Below are positions 1-9,214 of a DNA stretch of 64,000 nt, one piece after another. The stretch comes from Hungatella hathewayi WAL-18680 (lineage in GTDB: Bacteria > Bacillota > Clostridia > Lachnospirales > Lachnospiraceae), in contig NZ_JH379027.1 of the NCBI RefSeq assembly GCF_000235505.1, positions 485,513-549,512 on the forward strand. The letters are read 5' to 3'. Position 1 is the stretch's first letter, and each line of letters opens with the position of its first letter. The position numbers and the translations under genes were made by a program. Under the pieces are notes generated by a model, which was not told where the DNA came from, made no database searches, and saw only the letters and a program-made list of their open reading frames with translations.

Positions 1-1
1 G

Positions 2-568
2 GCCAAACGTTTGGAAAAATTGATAGAAGATTTATTCGGGTTTACCAAGCTCAATTACGGAAAGATATCCATGAAGATATCAAAGGTGGATATCATCAAG
101 CTGTTGAGCCAGCTTCTGGAGGAGTTCTATCCCAATTTTGAGGAGAAGAATCTGTCCTACGAGCTTCAGAGCAATGTGCCGGCCAAGGTGATCAGCGCCG
201 ACGGAAACCTTCTGGCCCGTCTGTTTGAAAATCTGGTGGGAAATGCCATCAAGTACGGGGCGGATGGGAAACGGATTCTGGTGAGAGTCCATGCCACGGA
301 GCAGATTGTGACGGTGTCGGTGACCAACTACGGCTATGTGATTCCCAAGGATGAGCTGCCCATGATATTTGACAAATTTTACCGGGTGGAACAGTCCCGT
401 TCTACCAACACCGGAGGCACCGGTCTGGGACTGGCTATCGCCAAGAATATCGTGGACATGCACGGCGGAACCATCGGCGTTACCAGCGATTTGAATGGTA
501 CGGTGTTCACGGTGCGGCTTCAGGTGAATTTTGACATTAACAAAGAGAACTTCGGAAAGCTGGGGTGA
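2..568 (+). CDS. Sensor histidine kinase, C-terminal part (5' end outside window)
   Basis: The reading frame is open from base 2, so the gene starts upstream of the window. The visible 188 residues hold the end of the dimerisation helix (RLEKLIEDLFGFTKLN) and a complete HATPase_c domain: N-box ENLVGNAIKYG, F-box-like DKFYRVEQSR and G2 box GGTGLGLAIAKN. It would autophosphorylate a histidine and pass the phosphate to a response regulator, presumably encoded just upstream. VanS/PhoR-like kinases have this arrangement. The stop lies 6 bases before the start of the next gene, so it is probably co-transcribed with the membrane protein and ABC exporter that follow. An apparent TTG start at base 11 is only the first start-like codon in the visible piece, not a true start. 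Confidence 0.85.
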   Translation, partial: AKRLEKLIEDLFGFTKLNYGKISMKISKVDIIKLLSQLLEEFYPNFEEKNLSYELQSNVPAKVISADGNLLARLFENLVGNAIKYGADGKRILVRVHATEQIVTVSVTNYGYVIPKDELPMIFDKFYRVEQSRSTNTGGTGLGLAIAKNIVDMHGGTIGVTSDLNGTVFTVRLQVNFDINKENFGKLG

Positions 569-574
569 TGAGAC

Positions 575-3028
575 ATGAAGAAAACGAAACGATGGGCGGC
601 AGGCCTGATGCTTCTGGCACTGCTGGTATTTCATGTCTTCCCGGCCTGGGCGGTGGAGGAGAGTTCCACCCAGACGCCGTTAATCGAGAGCAAAATCACC
701 ATGGATGTCAACTACGGCTATGACAACACGGCCAAAGGCGGACGGTATATCCCGGTTGAGGTGGCGCTCCACAACACGGAGGAGGAAGCGTTTGACGGCC
801 AGCTCCAGGTACTTACCATGGAGTCGGATTACAATATTTACCGGTATGATTACCCTGTCTACATAGAGGGCGGCGCGTCCGTGGATAAGATGATGGACAT
901 TCCGCTGGGTAACCGGATTGACCAGCTGTTTATCAATCTGGTGGATGGAGCGGGGAATCAGGTGATTCACAAACGGGTGAAGCTGAATGTGAGCTCGGAA
1001 GTGCCGGAGCTGTTCATCGGTATCCTCAGTGATACGCCGGAGAAACTTCAGTATATCAACGGGGTGGGCGTGGATTACAGTATGCTGCGCACCAGAACCT
1101 TTGTGATGGATGAGGAGAATTTTCCGGAGGACGAGATTGGGCTGAATCTGGTGGATGTGCTGTTAATCAGCAATTACAGAATCCGGGATTTGTCGGAGAT
1201 GCAGAGCCAGGCCCTGGTGGAGTGGGTCCGCAGCGGCGGCATCATGATACTGGGAACCGGAGCCAGGGTGGATGACACGCTGGGACGGTTTGCACCGGAG
1301 CTTTTGGATGAGTCTTACGATGCGCCGGAGCTGGTGCAGGTGGACATGGCCCAGGATTTTGAGGCGGAAGGGCCTGGGAACGCCGTGCTTGAGATGGTGT
1401 GTGCCGACTTTTCCCTGAGCGGGGCCAATGTCATCTTTTCGGATGACCAGCTGGCGCTGCTTGCCACGGTGGCTTACGGCAAGGGAACTGTGGCCGTGGC
1501 GGCCTATGATTTTGTGGATATTGCGGAGTTCTGCCAGCGCAATCCCTCCTATATCGACGCGCTGTTTACCAACGTGCTGGGGGAGGACAAGATTAACCGC
1601 TTGGCGGAATCGGCGTACAGCGGCAATTCCAACCAGTACTGGTCCGCCAACAATATGATTAATACAGGTAATGTGGACAGACTGCCGGACATTCCACTGT
1701 ATACTATGGAGATTATCATCTATATCTTCCTGGTGGGACCGGGGATTTATATTTTCCTGCGGCAGAGGGAGTTGAACCGGTATTACCGGAGCGCCATTGT
1801 GCTGTTGTCGCTGACATTTACGGCGATTATCTACCTGATGGGTTCCAGGACCAGATTCCAGGATACCTTTTATACCTATGCGAGATTTCTGGATACCTCG
1901 GAGGATACGGTGAATGAGACCACGTATCTGAATATCCAGACGCCCTACAACAATCCTTACACGATGAAGCTGGACCCCAGGTATTCCATCAAGCCGATTA
2001 CCAGAAGCTATTATGACAATATGTCCTCCATACCCAAGTTCACGGGCAATGAGGACTACAAGGTAGCCATCCGGTATGAGGCGGATGCTACCACGGTGTC
2101 GGCCCAGAATGTGATTGCATTTGAGCCGAAGTATTTCCAGCTGGACAAGATGGAGGCCAATGTTAAGGGGATTGGGTTCACCGGAACGATTGTGATGTTT
2201 GAGGACGAGGTGACGGGAAGCGTGACCAACTCCTTTAAGGAGCCGGTGGAGGACGCGGCGCTTCTGTTCTATGACAAGATGATTCTGCTGGGAGATATGG
2301 AGCCGGGAGAGACGAAAAAGCTGGATGATTTGGAACTGTTACAGGTGCCGCTGGCGCATAACAACCAGATTGCGGAGAAGATTACGGGCAAGGACCAGTA
2401 TGAGAAGCCGGATATCAACAGCAGGGATTACATGGATGCGCTGACCAGAACGAACCTGTTAATCTGTTATCTGGATAACTCGGTGACCTCCTATACCACC
2501 AACGCCAGAGTAGTCGGCATCATCAACCAGCCGGAGGACGACCCGCTGCATCTGGACACCTACGAGGTGGAGGGCATCACGGTGGTTTCCTCCTCGATTC
2601 CTGTTTATCAGGACGAGGACGGCGTGGTGTACCGCTCGGCATTGATGAGAAAGCCGACGGTTATCAGCGGAAGCTATTACAATATGAGCAATACTCTGTA
2701 TGGCATTGACCCGCTGACCATAGAATATTCCCTGGGCAATGATATCGAGGTGGAGAAGCTGTATATCCGCTACGTTTCTGAGAGCTTTACGGAGACGGCC
2801 AGTGCGGGCAGTCTGACTCCATTTACGGGCAGTATTTATTTTTACAACCACAATACGGGAAACTATGACAAGATGAATGAGCGGCAGCTCATGTATACCA
2901 GGGAACAGCTGGATGATTATCTGTCGCCGGGCAATACCATTATGGTGAAATATCTTTATAGCAACGTGTCGGAGTACAGCTGGGATATCCTGCTTCCGAT
3001 GCTTGATATCGTTGGAAGGGAATATTGA
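575..3028 (+). CDS. Secreted/membrane protein with glutamine-amidotransferase-like domain, ABC-exporter associated
   Basis: This 817-residue protein has a signal peptide (residues 1-27, ending FPAWA). A long extracellular part follows. Around residues 187-230 (DVLLISNYRIRDLS then WVRSGGIMILGTGA) it resembles the GATase-like fold found in GldG- and DUF4350-type proteins beside ABC exporters; no catalytic Cys is evident, so it probably has a structural role. Two hydrophobic helices lie near residues 376-395 and 406-424, followed by a beta-rich region of about 390 residues. The stop codon overlaps the ATG of the ABC ATPase (TGATG), and a permease follows, so the three proteins probably form one transport or envelope complex. 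The substrate cannot be read from sequence. The upstream kinase suggests control by an envelope signal. Confidence 0.75.
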   Translation: MKKTKRWAAGLMLLALLVFHVFPAWAVEESSTQTPLIESKITMDVNYGYDNTAKGGRYIPVEVALHNTEEEAFDGQLQVLTMESDYNIYRYDYPVYIEGGASVDKMMDIPLGNRIDQLFINLVDGAGNQVIHKRVKLNVSSEVPELFIGILSDTPEKLQYINGVGVDYSMLRTRTFVMDEENFPEDEIGLNLVDVLLISNYRIRDLSEMQSQALVEWVRSGGIMILGTGARVDDTLGRFAPELLDESYDAPELVQVDMAQDFEAEGPGNAVLEMVCADFSLSGANVIFSDDQLALLATVAYGKGTVAVAAYDFVDIAEFCQRNPSYIDALFTNVLGEDKINRLAESAYSGNSNQYWSANNMINTGNVDRLPDIPLYTMEIIIYIFLVGPGIYIFLRQRELNRYYRSAIVLLSLTFTAIIYLMGSRTRFQDTFYTYARFLDTSEDTVNETTYLNIQTPYNNPYTMKLDPRYSIKPITRSYYDNMSSIPKFTGNEDYKVAIRYEADATTVSAQNVIAFEPKYFQLDKMEANVKGIGFTGTIVMFEDEVTGSVTNSFKEPVEDAALLFYDKMILLGDMEPGETKKLDDLELLQVPLAHNNQIAEKITGKDQYEKPDINSRDYMDALTRTNLLICYLDNSVTSYTTNARVVGIINQPEDDPLHLDTYEVEGITVVSSSIPVYQDEDGVVYRSALMRKPTVISGSYYNMSNTLYGIDPLTIEYSLGNDIEVEKLYIRYVSESFTETASAGSLTPFTGSIYFYNHNTGNYDKMNERQLMYTREQLDDYLSPGNTIMVKYLYSNVSEYSWDILLPMLDIVGREY

Positions 3029-3978
3029 TGTTAAAGATAGAGAATTTAAAAAAGACATATGGGAAGGTTTCGGCGCTGGATGGGCTCAACATGAATATCG
3101 GGGAGAGCTCTCTGTACGGATTTGTGGGGCCAAACGGCGCCGGGAAGACGACCACCATCAAGATTATCACGGGACTGCTGCTTCCCAGCAGCGGGACGGT
3201 GACGGTCAATGGGGTGGATGCTGTCAGGGAGCCGGAGAAACTGAAGGAATCCATCGGCTATGTGCCGGATTTCTTTGGGGTCTATGACAATCTGAAGGTG
3301 TCGGAGTATATGGAGTTTTTCGCCTCCTGCTATGGCCTGGACGGCCTGAAAGCCAGAAAACGGTATATGGAGCTGCTGGGGCAGGTGGGACTGGATGAGA
3401 AGGTGGATTTCTATGTGGACGGACTGTCCCGTGGGATGAAGCAGAAGCTGTGTCTGGCCCGGGCGCTTATACACAATCCGTCGCTGCTCATCATGGATGA
3501 GCCCACATCCGGCCTGGACCCCAGGACCCGGTATGAGTTCAAGGAGATTTTGAAGGAGCTTCGGGAGCAGGGGAAGACCGTGCTTATCAGCTCCCACATT
3601 CTCTCCGAACTTTCGGAAATCTGTACGGATATCGGGATTATTGAGCAGGGGAAAATCGTGCTGGAAGGCAACATGGAAGAGATACTGTCCAGGATTAATA
3701 CCAGCAACCCGCTGATTATCTCGGTGTTTGGCGGCAGAGAGACGGCCATGACCATCTTAAAAAGCCACCCGCTGGTGGAGACGATCACCATCCGGGAGGA
3801 GGACATCGTGGTGGGCTTTACCGGAGACAAGCAGGACGAGGCCAATCTGCTGGCGCAGCTGGTGGACGCGGATGTGCTGGTCTATGGATTTGTGAGAGAG
3901 CGGGGCAACTTAGAATCTGTCTTTATGCAGATTACGGACCATGAGGAGGACGAGGTGGTGTTGATTCATGAAAATTAA
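3028..3978 (+). CDS. ABC transporter ATP-binding protein (ABC-2 exporter type)
   Basis: This 316-residue ATPase is the energising subunit of an ABC-2 exporter. Visible motifs are Walker A GPNGAGKTT, signature LSRGMKQK, Walker B LLIMDEPTSG and a switch histidine in ISSHILSE. The C-terminal 90 residues are the variable extension typical of CcmA/NosF/DrrA-like exporters. The ATG at 3028 is preferred over a TTG one codon earlier because it overlaps the previous stop (TGATG) and has GGAAGGGA about 7 bases upstream. The 3' end overlaps the permease gene by 11 bases, so the subunits are translationally coupled. The transported substrate is unknown. Confidence 0.9.
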   Translation: MLKIENLKKTYGKVSALDGLNMNIGESSLYGFVGPNGAGKTTTIKIITGLLLPSSGTVTVNGVDAVREPEKLKESIGYVPDFFGVYDNLKVSEYMEFFASCYGLDGLKARKRYMELLGQVGLDEKVDFYVDGLSRGMKQKLCLARALIHNPSLLIMDEPTSGLDPRTRYEFKEILKELREQGKTVLISSHILSELSEICTDIGIIEQGKIVLEGNMEEILSRINTSNPLIISVFGGRETAMTILKSHPLVETITIREEDIVVGFTGDKQDEANLLAQLVDADVLVYGFVRERGNLESVFMQITDHEEDEVVLIHEN

Positions 3979-4861
3979 TCCGGTTTATAAGAGAGAGACA
4001 ATGGTCAGCTCCAGAAGTTTCCGGATGTCCCTGATTGTGCTGGTATTCAACAGTGTGCTGGCGGTGGTGGCGCTGCTGAGCATGTACTCGGTGATTGCGC
4101 GGGTGAAGGTGACGGCGGAGATACGATACTCCAGTTTCCTGGAGCTGTATACATTTGTGGCGACAATGGAATTTATCATGCTGATGTTTATCATACCGGC
4201 GATTACGGCGGGCAGTATCAGCGGGGAGAGGGAGAGACAGACCCTGGAGCTGATGCTGACCACGAAGATGACACCGGCGGAGATTGTGCTTGGAAAGCTG
4301 TTTTCCAGTCTGTCCACCGTGGCGATGCTGATTATATCCAGCTTCCCGGTGCTGGCGCTGGTGTTCATCTATGGAGGTGTGCGGATTCCGGATGTGGGGA
4401 TGCTGCTTCTGTGCTATGTGACGACGGCGTTTCTGGCCGGGTGCCTGGGCATCTGCTTTTCGTCCATATTTAAGCGTTCCACCCTTGCGACGGTGGTTTC
4501 CTACTGCGTGATTATTCTGCTTGTGGCGGGGACCTACGCGGCCAACCGGTTTGCACTGTCTCTGTCCCAGGCGACGGTGGATACCTACCTGGTAAATGTG
4601 GAAAGTATGGCGCAGCAGGCGAATTCCGGTGGATTGTTGTATCTGATGCTGCTAAACCCTGCGGTTACGTTTTACGTGACCATCAACGGGCAGGTGGGAA
4701 ATGACCAGGTGGTGAACAACATTACCAGATGGTTTGGCGAGAGGCCGGCCAATGTGGTGACGGAAAATTGGAATCTGTTCAGTATCGGAGTTCAGCTGGC
4801 GCTGGCGGTGCTGTTTTTGTGGATAGCCATCCGCAAGGTGAATCCGAGAAAAAAGAAATAG
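3968..4861 (+). CDS. ABC-2 type transporter permease
   Basis: This 297-residue integral membrane protein has about six hydrophobic segments: near residues 17-38, 55-78, 107-132, 138-158, 165-185 and at the C-terminus. Between the second and third segments lies the conserved ABC-2 stretch GSISGERERQTLELMLTTKM, typical of NosY/GldF-like permeases. It would form the membrane channel for the ATPase encoded immediately upstream, whose stop it overlaps. With the 817-residue secreted/membrane protein it makes a three-gene export unit. A 145-base gap with no obvious terminator separates it from the endonuclease IV gene. Confidence 0.85.
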   Translation: MKINPVYKRETMVSSRSFRMSLIVLVFNSVLAVVALLSMYSVIARVKVTAEIRYSSFLELYTFVATMEFIMLMFIIPAITAGSISGERERQTLELMLTTKMTPAEIVLGKLFSSLSTVAMLIISSFPVLALVFIYGGVRIPDVGMLLLCYVTTAFLAGCLGICFSSIFKRSTLATVVSYCVIILLVAGTYAANRFALSLSQATVDTYLVNVESMAQQANSGGLLYLMLLNPAVTFYVTINGQVGNDQVVNNITRWFGERPANVVTENWNLFSIGVQLALAVLFLWIAIRKVNPRKKK

Positions 4862-5006
4862 AGAATGTTTGTAAGGTCAGGGTGCGGTATTCCGGTGTGC
4901 GGAAGCCGCACCTGATTGTGATATTTGTGGTATGACAGGAAATGGTCTGGGAATGATTCATAAAGCCGGGGTCATGAGAATATACAGGAAAGGAAGGATT
5001 AAAGTT

Positions 5007-5840
5007 ATGTTAACTGTTGGATGCCATTTGTCATCTTCCAAGGGCTATCTGTCCATGGGGAAGGAGGCAGTGAAGATAGATGCCAATACGTTTCAGTTCT
5101 TCACCAGAAACCCGAGAGGCGGGAAGGCGAAGGATTTGGACGTGCAGGATGTGGAATCGTATCTGGAGTTTGCCAGAGAGCACGGGATTGAGCGGATACT
5201 GGCCCATGCGCCTTACACGCTGAATGCCTGCTCGGCGGATGAGGGACTGCGGGAGTTTGCGAGAAATACCATGGAGGACGATTTGCGCCGGCTGGAGTAT
5301 ACGCCGGGAAACTGCTACAATTTTCATCCGGGAAGCCATGTGAAGCAGGGCGTGGAGGTGGGAATCACCTATATTGCCCAGATGCTCAATGAGATTCTGA
5401 AACCGGAGCAGACCACGACGGTGCTGCTTGAGACCATGTCGGGGAAGGGCAGTGAGGTCGGAAGGAATTTTGAGGAGCTGCGGGAGATTCTCGACCGGGT
5501 GGAGTTGGACAGCCATATGGGTGTGTGTCTGGACACCTGCCATGTGTGGGATGGGGGCTATGATATCGTCAACCATCTGGATGAGGTCATCACGGAGTTT
5601 GACAGGATTATTGGGCTTGACAGGCTGAAAGCCATTCACCTCAATGACAGCATGAACCCGCTGGGAGCCCACAAGGACCGCCATGCGGTGATTGGCGGCG
5701 GACATATCGGGGAGGAGGCGCTGGTGCGGGTGATTAATCATCCGGCATTAAAGCATCTGCCGTTCTATCTGGAGACGCCTAATGATTTGGACGGATATGC
5801 AAGAGAAATTGCGCTTCTGCGAAAACTGTGGTACGATTAA
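5007..5840 (+). CDS. nfo: Deoxyribonuclease IV (endonuclease IV, AP endonuclease)
   Basis: This 277-residue enzyme cleaves DNA 5' to abasic sites in base-excision repair and needs a trinuclear zinc centre. The metal-binding blocks are all present in order: [51 protein letters not shown] and a terminal ETPND. The frame opens earlier at 4932, but the start at 5007 is chosen because it follows AGGAAAGGAAGGA and gives the family N-terminus [10 protein letters not shown]. The length matches bacterial Nfo (about 280 residues). It is a housekeeping gene probably transcribed separately from the ABC operon. Confidence 0.95.
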   Translation: MLTVGCHLSSSKGYLSMGKEAVKIDANTFQFFTRNPRGGKAKDLDVQDVESYLEFAREHGIERILAHAPYTLNACSADEGLREFARNTMEDDLRRLEYTPGNCYNFHPGSHVKQGVEVGITYIAQMLNEILKPEQTTTVLLETMSGKGSEVGRNFEELREILDRVELDSHMGVCLDTCHVWDGGYDIVNHLDEVITEFDRIIGLDRLKAIHLNDSMNPLGAHKDRHAVIGGGHIGEEALVRVINHPALKHLPFYLETPNDLDGYAREIALLRKLWYD

Positions 5841-5886
5841 AATAATGATGAGCCGGGGCAGTGGCCGGCGGATAGGAGATTGACAT

Positions 5887-7164
5887 ATGGGAATTATAAA
5901 AGCGGTTACAAGTGCAGTTGGCGGTTCTCTGGCAGACCAGTGGCTGGAAGTCATCGAGCCGGGAGATATGGGGGACCAGACGGTCTTTACCAGCGGCCGG
6001 AAGGTGCGCAGGGGACAGAATACCAAGGGGACGGAGAATACGGTTTCCAACGGCTCCGTGATCCATGTGTATCCGAACCAGTTTATGATGCTGGTGGATG
6101 GCGGCAAGGTCGTGGATTACACGGCGGTAGAGGGCTATTATACGGTGAAGGATTCGGCGCTGCCGTCCCTGTTTAACGGGGAATTCGGGGAGGCGCTGGG
6201 GGAAGCCTTTGACCGTGTGAGATTCGGCGGAGTGACGCCCACGTCCCAGAAGGTGTTTTATGTAAACTTGCAGGAGATTAAGGGAATTAAATTCGGAACC
6301 AGAAATCCGATCAACTATTTTGACCAGTTTTACAATGCGGAGCTGTTCCTGCGGGCTCATGGAACGTACTCGATTAAGGTGACCAACCCGCTTCTGTTCT
6401 ATGCGGAGGTGATTCCGAAGAATGCGGCCAGAGTCCAGGTGGACGACATCAATGCCCAGTATCTGGATGAATTTTTAGAGGCGTTCCAGACTTCCATCAA
6501 CCAGATGTCGGCGGACGGTATCCGTGTCTCCTTTGTGGCGTCCAAAGGGCGGGAACTTGGAAAATATATGGCGAATACCCTGGATGAGGACTGGAACCGG
6601 ATGCGTGGAATCGAGGTTCAGTCGGTGGGAATCGCCAGCATTACCTATGATGAGGAATCCCAGAAGCTGATTAATATGAGAAACCAGGGCGCGATGTTAA
6701 GCGACCCGACCGTGCGGGAAGGCTACGTGCAGGGAGCGGCGGCCCGTGGAATCGAGGCGGCAGGCTCCAACGCCAATGGAGCCATGGCCGGATTTATGGG
6801 AATGGGTGTCGGCATGGGAGCGGCCGGAGGATTTCTTGGTAATGCTTCCGCGGCCAATTTGCAGCAGATGCAGATGAACCAGGCGGCCCAGGCCCAGCAG
6901 ATGAACCAGGCGGCTCCGGCGGGGGCCGGTGGCGTGAATATGCAGCCGGGAGGACAGCCGGGCGGCATGCCAGCCGGTGCGGCGATGGGACAGCCAGGCG
7001 GCGTTGCGGCCGGAAGCTGGACCTGTCAGTGCGGAACGGTGAATGCGGGCAAGTTCTGCTCGGAGTGTGGCAGCCCCAAACCGGCGCCGGCTTCCTGGAC
7101 CTGCCAGTGCGGAACGGTGAACACCGGCAAATTCTGCAGTGAGTGTGGGAAACCGAGGGCATAG
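5887..7164 (+). CDS. SPFH-domain protein with tandem C-terminal zinc ribbons (YdjI-like)
   Basis: This 425-residue protein begins with a YdjI-type SPFH/virion-core-like domain (residues about 1-285, start MGIIKAVTSAVGGSLADQW). A low-complexity Met/Gln/Gly/Ala linker (about 290-375) follows, then two nearly identical zinc ribbons, each with the pattern WTCQCGTVN..GKFCSECG. SPFH proteins scaffold membrane domains. In Bacillus subtilis YdjI works with YdjG and YdjH to hold the PspA homologue at the membrane; that role is established there and inferred here. RBS TAGGAG sits 8 bases before the ATG. The next two genes, 18 bases downstream and then overlapping, are the YdjG- and YdjH-like partners. 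Confidence 0.85.
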   Translation: MGIIKAVTSAVGGSLADQWLEVIEPGDMGDQTVFTSGRKVRRGQNTKGTENTVSNGSVIHVYPNQFMMLVDGGKVVDYTAVEGYYTVKDSALPSLFNGEFGEALGEAFDRVRFGGVTPTSQKVFYVNLQEIKGIKFGTRNPINYFDQFYNAELFLRAHGTYSIKVTNPLLFYAEVIPKNAARVQVDDINAQYLDEFLEAFQTSINQMSADGIRVSFVASKGRELGKYMANTLDEDWNRMRGIEVQSVGIASITYDEESQKLINMRNQGAMLSDPTVREGYVQGAAARGIEAAGSNANGAMAGFMGMGVGMGAAGGFLGNASAANLQQMQMNQAAQAQQMNQAAPAGAGGVNMQPGGQPGGMPAGAAMGQPGGVAAGSWTCQCGTVNAGKFCSECGSPKPAPASWTCQCGTVNTGKFCSECGKPRA

Positions 7165-7182
7165 GACGGATAGGAGACATCT

Positions 7183-8214
7183 ATGGCAACAGTGAGTTAT
7201 AAATGCCCCAACTGCGGCGGCGGGCTTGTCTATGAGCCGGAGTCGGGGCAGTATCAGTGTGAATACTGTCTGTCAGAATTTACCCAGCAGAAGCTGGAGG
7301 AGATGACGCCGCAGATGGATTCCTCCCAGTCAGGGGAGACAGCGGCGGCCATGCTGTACCACTGCCCCAGCTGTGGGGCGGAGATTGTGACGGACGAGAC
7401 GACGGCGGCCACCTTCTGCTTCTACTGCCACAATCCGGTGGTGCTGTCAGGGCGGCTGGAAGGGCAGTACCATCCCGATTATGTGCTGCCGTTTGCGGTG
7501 GACCGGGAGAAGGCGGTGGAGATATTTACGGACTGGGTGCAGAAGAAGCGGTACGTGCCGAAATCATTTTTCTCCAAGGAACAGATTGAGAAGATGACGG
7601 GGGTGTACTTCCCTTACTGGCTGTACAGCTGCAAGGTGGACGGAACGATGGAGGCGGAAGGCGTAAAGCTGCGCACCTGGATAGCCGGTAACCTTCAGTA
7701 CACGGAGACCCAGAAATATGAAATCAGGCGGGACGGACATATGAACATCAACCGGGTGCCGCGGAACGCGCTGAAAAAGGCGGACCGGCAGCTGGTGGAA
7801 GGGGTGCTTCCCTATGATATGAAGGAACTGCGCCCGTTTTCCATGGGCTATCTGTCCGGATTTATGGCGGAGAAGCGGGATATGGAGCGGGAGGCGTTTG
7901 TGTCGGAGCTGAGCCGGGAGGTGACAGATTTTGCGGTTACCGGGCTCCAGAACAGTGTGTCGGGTTATGAGAAGGTATCGGTGCGGAACCGGCAGGCGGA
8001 CATCCGGGATGAGAAGTGGCAGTATGCGCTGATGCCGGTGTGGACGCTTACATACAGGGACAACAGCGGGAAAATCTGTTATTTTGCATGTAACGGACAG
8101 ACGGGGAAAGTCTGCGGGCAGCTGCCGGTGGATATGGGGCGGTTGATGATTCTGTTTGCCGAGGTCTTTCTGCCGTTGCTGGCGGTTCTGCTGGTAGTGG
8201 GGTATCTGTTATGA
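7183..8214 (+). CDS. Zinc-ribbon membrane protein (YdjG-like)
   Basis: This 343-residue protein has two N-terminal TFIIB-type zinc ribbons (CPNCGG..CEYC and CPSCGA..CFYC, residues about 8-85). A conserved central region follows (FPYWLYSCKVDGTMEAEG), with one transmembrane helix at the extreme C-terminus (LPLLAVLLVVGYLL). Length and layout match B. subtilis YdjG. It lies between the SPFH gene (18 bases upstream) and the TPM gene (4-base ATGA overlap), so the three are almost certainly one transcript and one complex. In Bacillus the equivalent complex is linked to PspA-type membrane stress protection; a pspA homologue is not adjacent here. Confidence 0.8.
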   Translation: MATVSYKCPNCGGGLVYEPESGQYQCEYCLSEFTQQKLEEMTPQMDSSQSGETAAAMLYHCPSCGAEIVTDETTAATFCFYCHNPVVLSGRLEGQYHPDYVLPFAVDREKAVEIFTDWVQKKRYVPKSFFSKEQIEKMTGVYFPYWLYSCKVDGTMEAEGVKLRTWIAGNLQYTETQKYEIRRDGHMNINRVPRNALKKADRQLVEGVLPYDMKELRPFSMGYLSGFMAEKRDMEREAFVSELSREVTDFAVTGLQNSVSGYEKVSVRNRQADIRDEKWQYALMPVWTLTYRDNSGKICYFACNGQTGKVCGQLPVDMGRLMILFAEVFLPLLAVLLVVGYLL

Positions 8215-9155
8215 GAGAGATGAGGAGAAATGTTTGGCTGAGTGGGAAGCTCCGCCGGATGGTGTCAGTCTTTGTGTGTATCGTGGCGGCGATGGCCTTT
8301 TGTCTGATGTGGAGCGGTGGCGCCTGGGCGGATACGACGGATGTAAGCGGCGCGGCTGGCAGAGTGGATGCCAGTGATGGGCGCAGGGTTTATGATATGG
8401 CCGGTCTTTTGACGGAGGATGAGATTGCCGGATTTGAACAGACCATCGGGGAATACCGGGACAGGATGAAGCTCGATATTGTGGTGGTGACGACGGAGGA
8501 TTCGGAAGGGAAATCGGCTATGGAGTATGCCGATGACTTTTTCGATTATGGCGGTTTTGGATACGGAAGATTGAAGAATGGCGTGCTGTTTCTGATTGAT
8601 ATGGATAACCGGGAGTTGTATGTGTCCACGAGCGGAGATGTCATCCGGCTTTTGACGGACAGCCGGATTGAGTCCATTCTGGATGATGTGTATGTGGGAG
8701 CCGGCCGCTCGGATTTTGCGGATTCGGTGGATGCGTTTTTGAAGGATATGGACCAATATTACCGGATGGGGATTGAATCCGGCCAGTATAACTATGACAC
8801 GGAGACCGGCAGAATCAGCATTCACAGGAGTATCCGGTGGTATGAGCTTTTGCTGGCCCTGGCTGTCTCCGGTTTTGTGGCGGGAAGCGTCTGTATGGGC
8901 GTGGTGAACCGGTACGGGATGAAGAAGGAGCGGCGGCAGGCGGCGAATTATCTGATGGCCTACCGGGCGGACTGCCGGTTTGAGTATCAGAACCAGACGG
9001 ATAATCTGGTGAATAAGTTTGTGACGACGGCGATTATTCCGCGGCAGCAGAACCACTCAGGTGGAGGTTCTTCAGGCGGAAGCCATTCTGGCCGCAGTTC
9101 CACACACAGCTCCAGCAGCGGGCGGAGCCATGGGGGCGGCGGTAGAAAGTTTTGA
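8211..9155 (+). CDS. TPM-domain membrane protein with Gly/Ser/His-rich tail (YdjH-like)
   Basis: This 314-residue protein has an N-terminal signal/anchor (residues about 16-40, ending SGGAWA) and a TPM domain (about 55-185; VYDMAGLLTEDEIAGFEQ, LDIVVVTTEDSEGKS, NGVLFLIDMDNRELYVSTSG). A transmembrane helix lies near 208-230. The cytoplasmic tail ends in a Gly/Ser/His run followed by GGGGRKF. TPM domains occur in YdjH and in TLP18.3/MOLO proteins tied to membrane or photosystem maintenance. It starts inside the stop of the zinc-ribbon gene (ATGA). A strong hairpin follows the stop, ending the operon. Confidence 0.85.
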   Translation: MREMRRNVWLSGKLRRMVSVFVCIVAAMAFCLMWSGGAWADTTDVSGAAGRVDASDGRRVYDMAGLLTEDEIAGFEQTIGEYRDRMKLDIVVVTTEDSEGKSAMEYADDFFDYGGFGYGRLKNGVLFLIDMDNRELYVSTSGDVIRLLTDSRIESILDDVYVGAGRSDFADSVDAFLKDMDQYYRMGIESGQYNYDTETGRISIHRSIRWYELLLALAVSGFVAGSVCMGVVNRYGMKKERRQAANYLMAYRADCRFEYQNQTDNLVNKFVTTAIIPRQQNHSGGGSSGGSHSGRSSTHSSSSGRSHGGGGRKF

Positions 9156-9160
9156 TTAAG

Positions 9161-9209
9161 AAAAAGGATATTCCCAAAGCCGGGGTATGTGGCTGGGAAT
9201 ATCCTTTTT
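9161..9209. terminator. Bidirectional intrinsic terminator
   Basis: A perfect 16-bp stem (9161-9176 with 9194-9209) is flanked by A5 on the left and T5 on the right, so it has a U tract on either strand. It sits between the convergent TPM gene and feoB and can serve both. Confidence 0.9.
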
Positions 9210-9214
9210 GGTAT

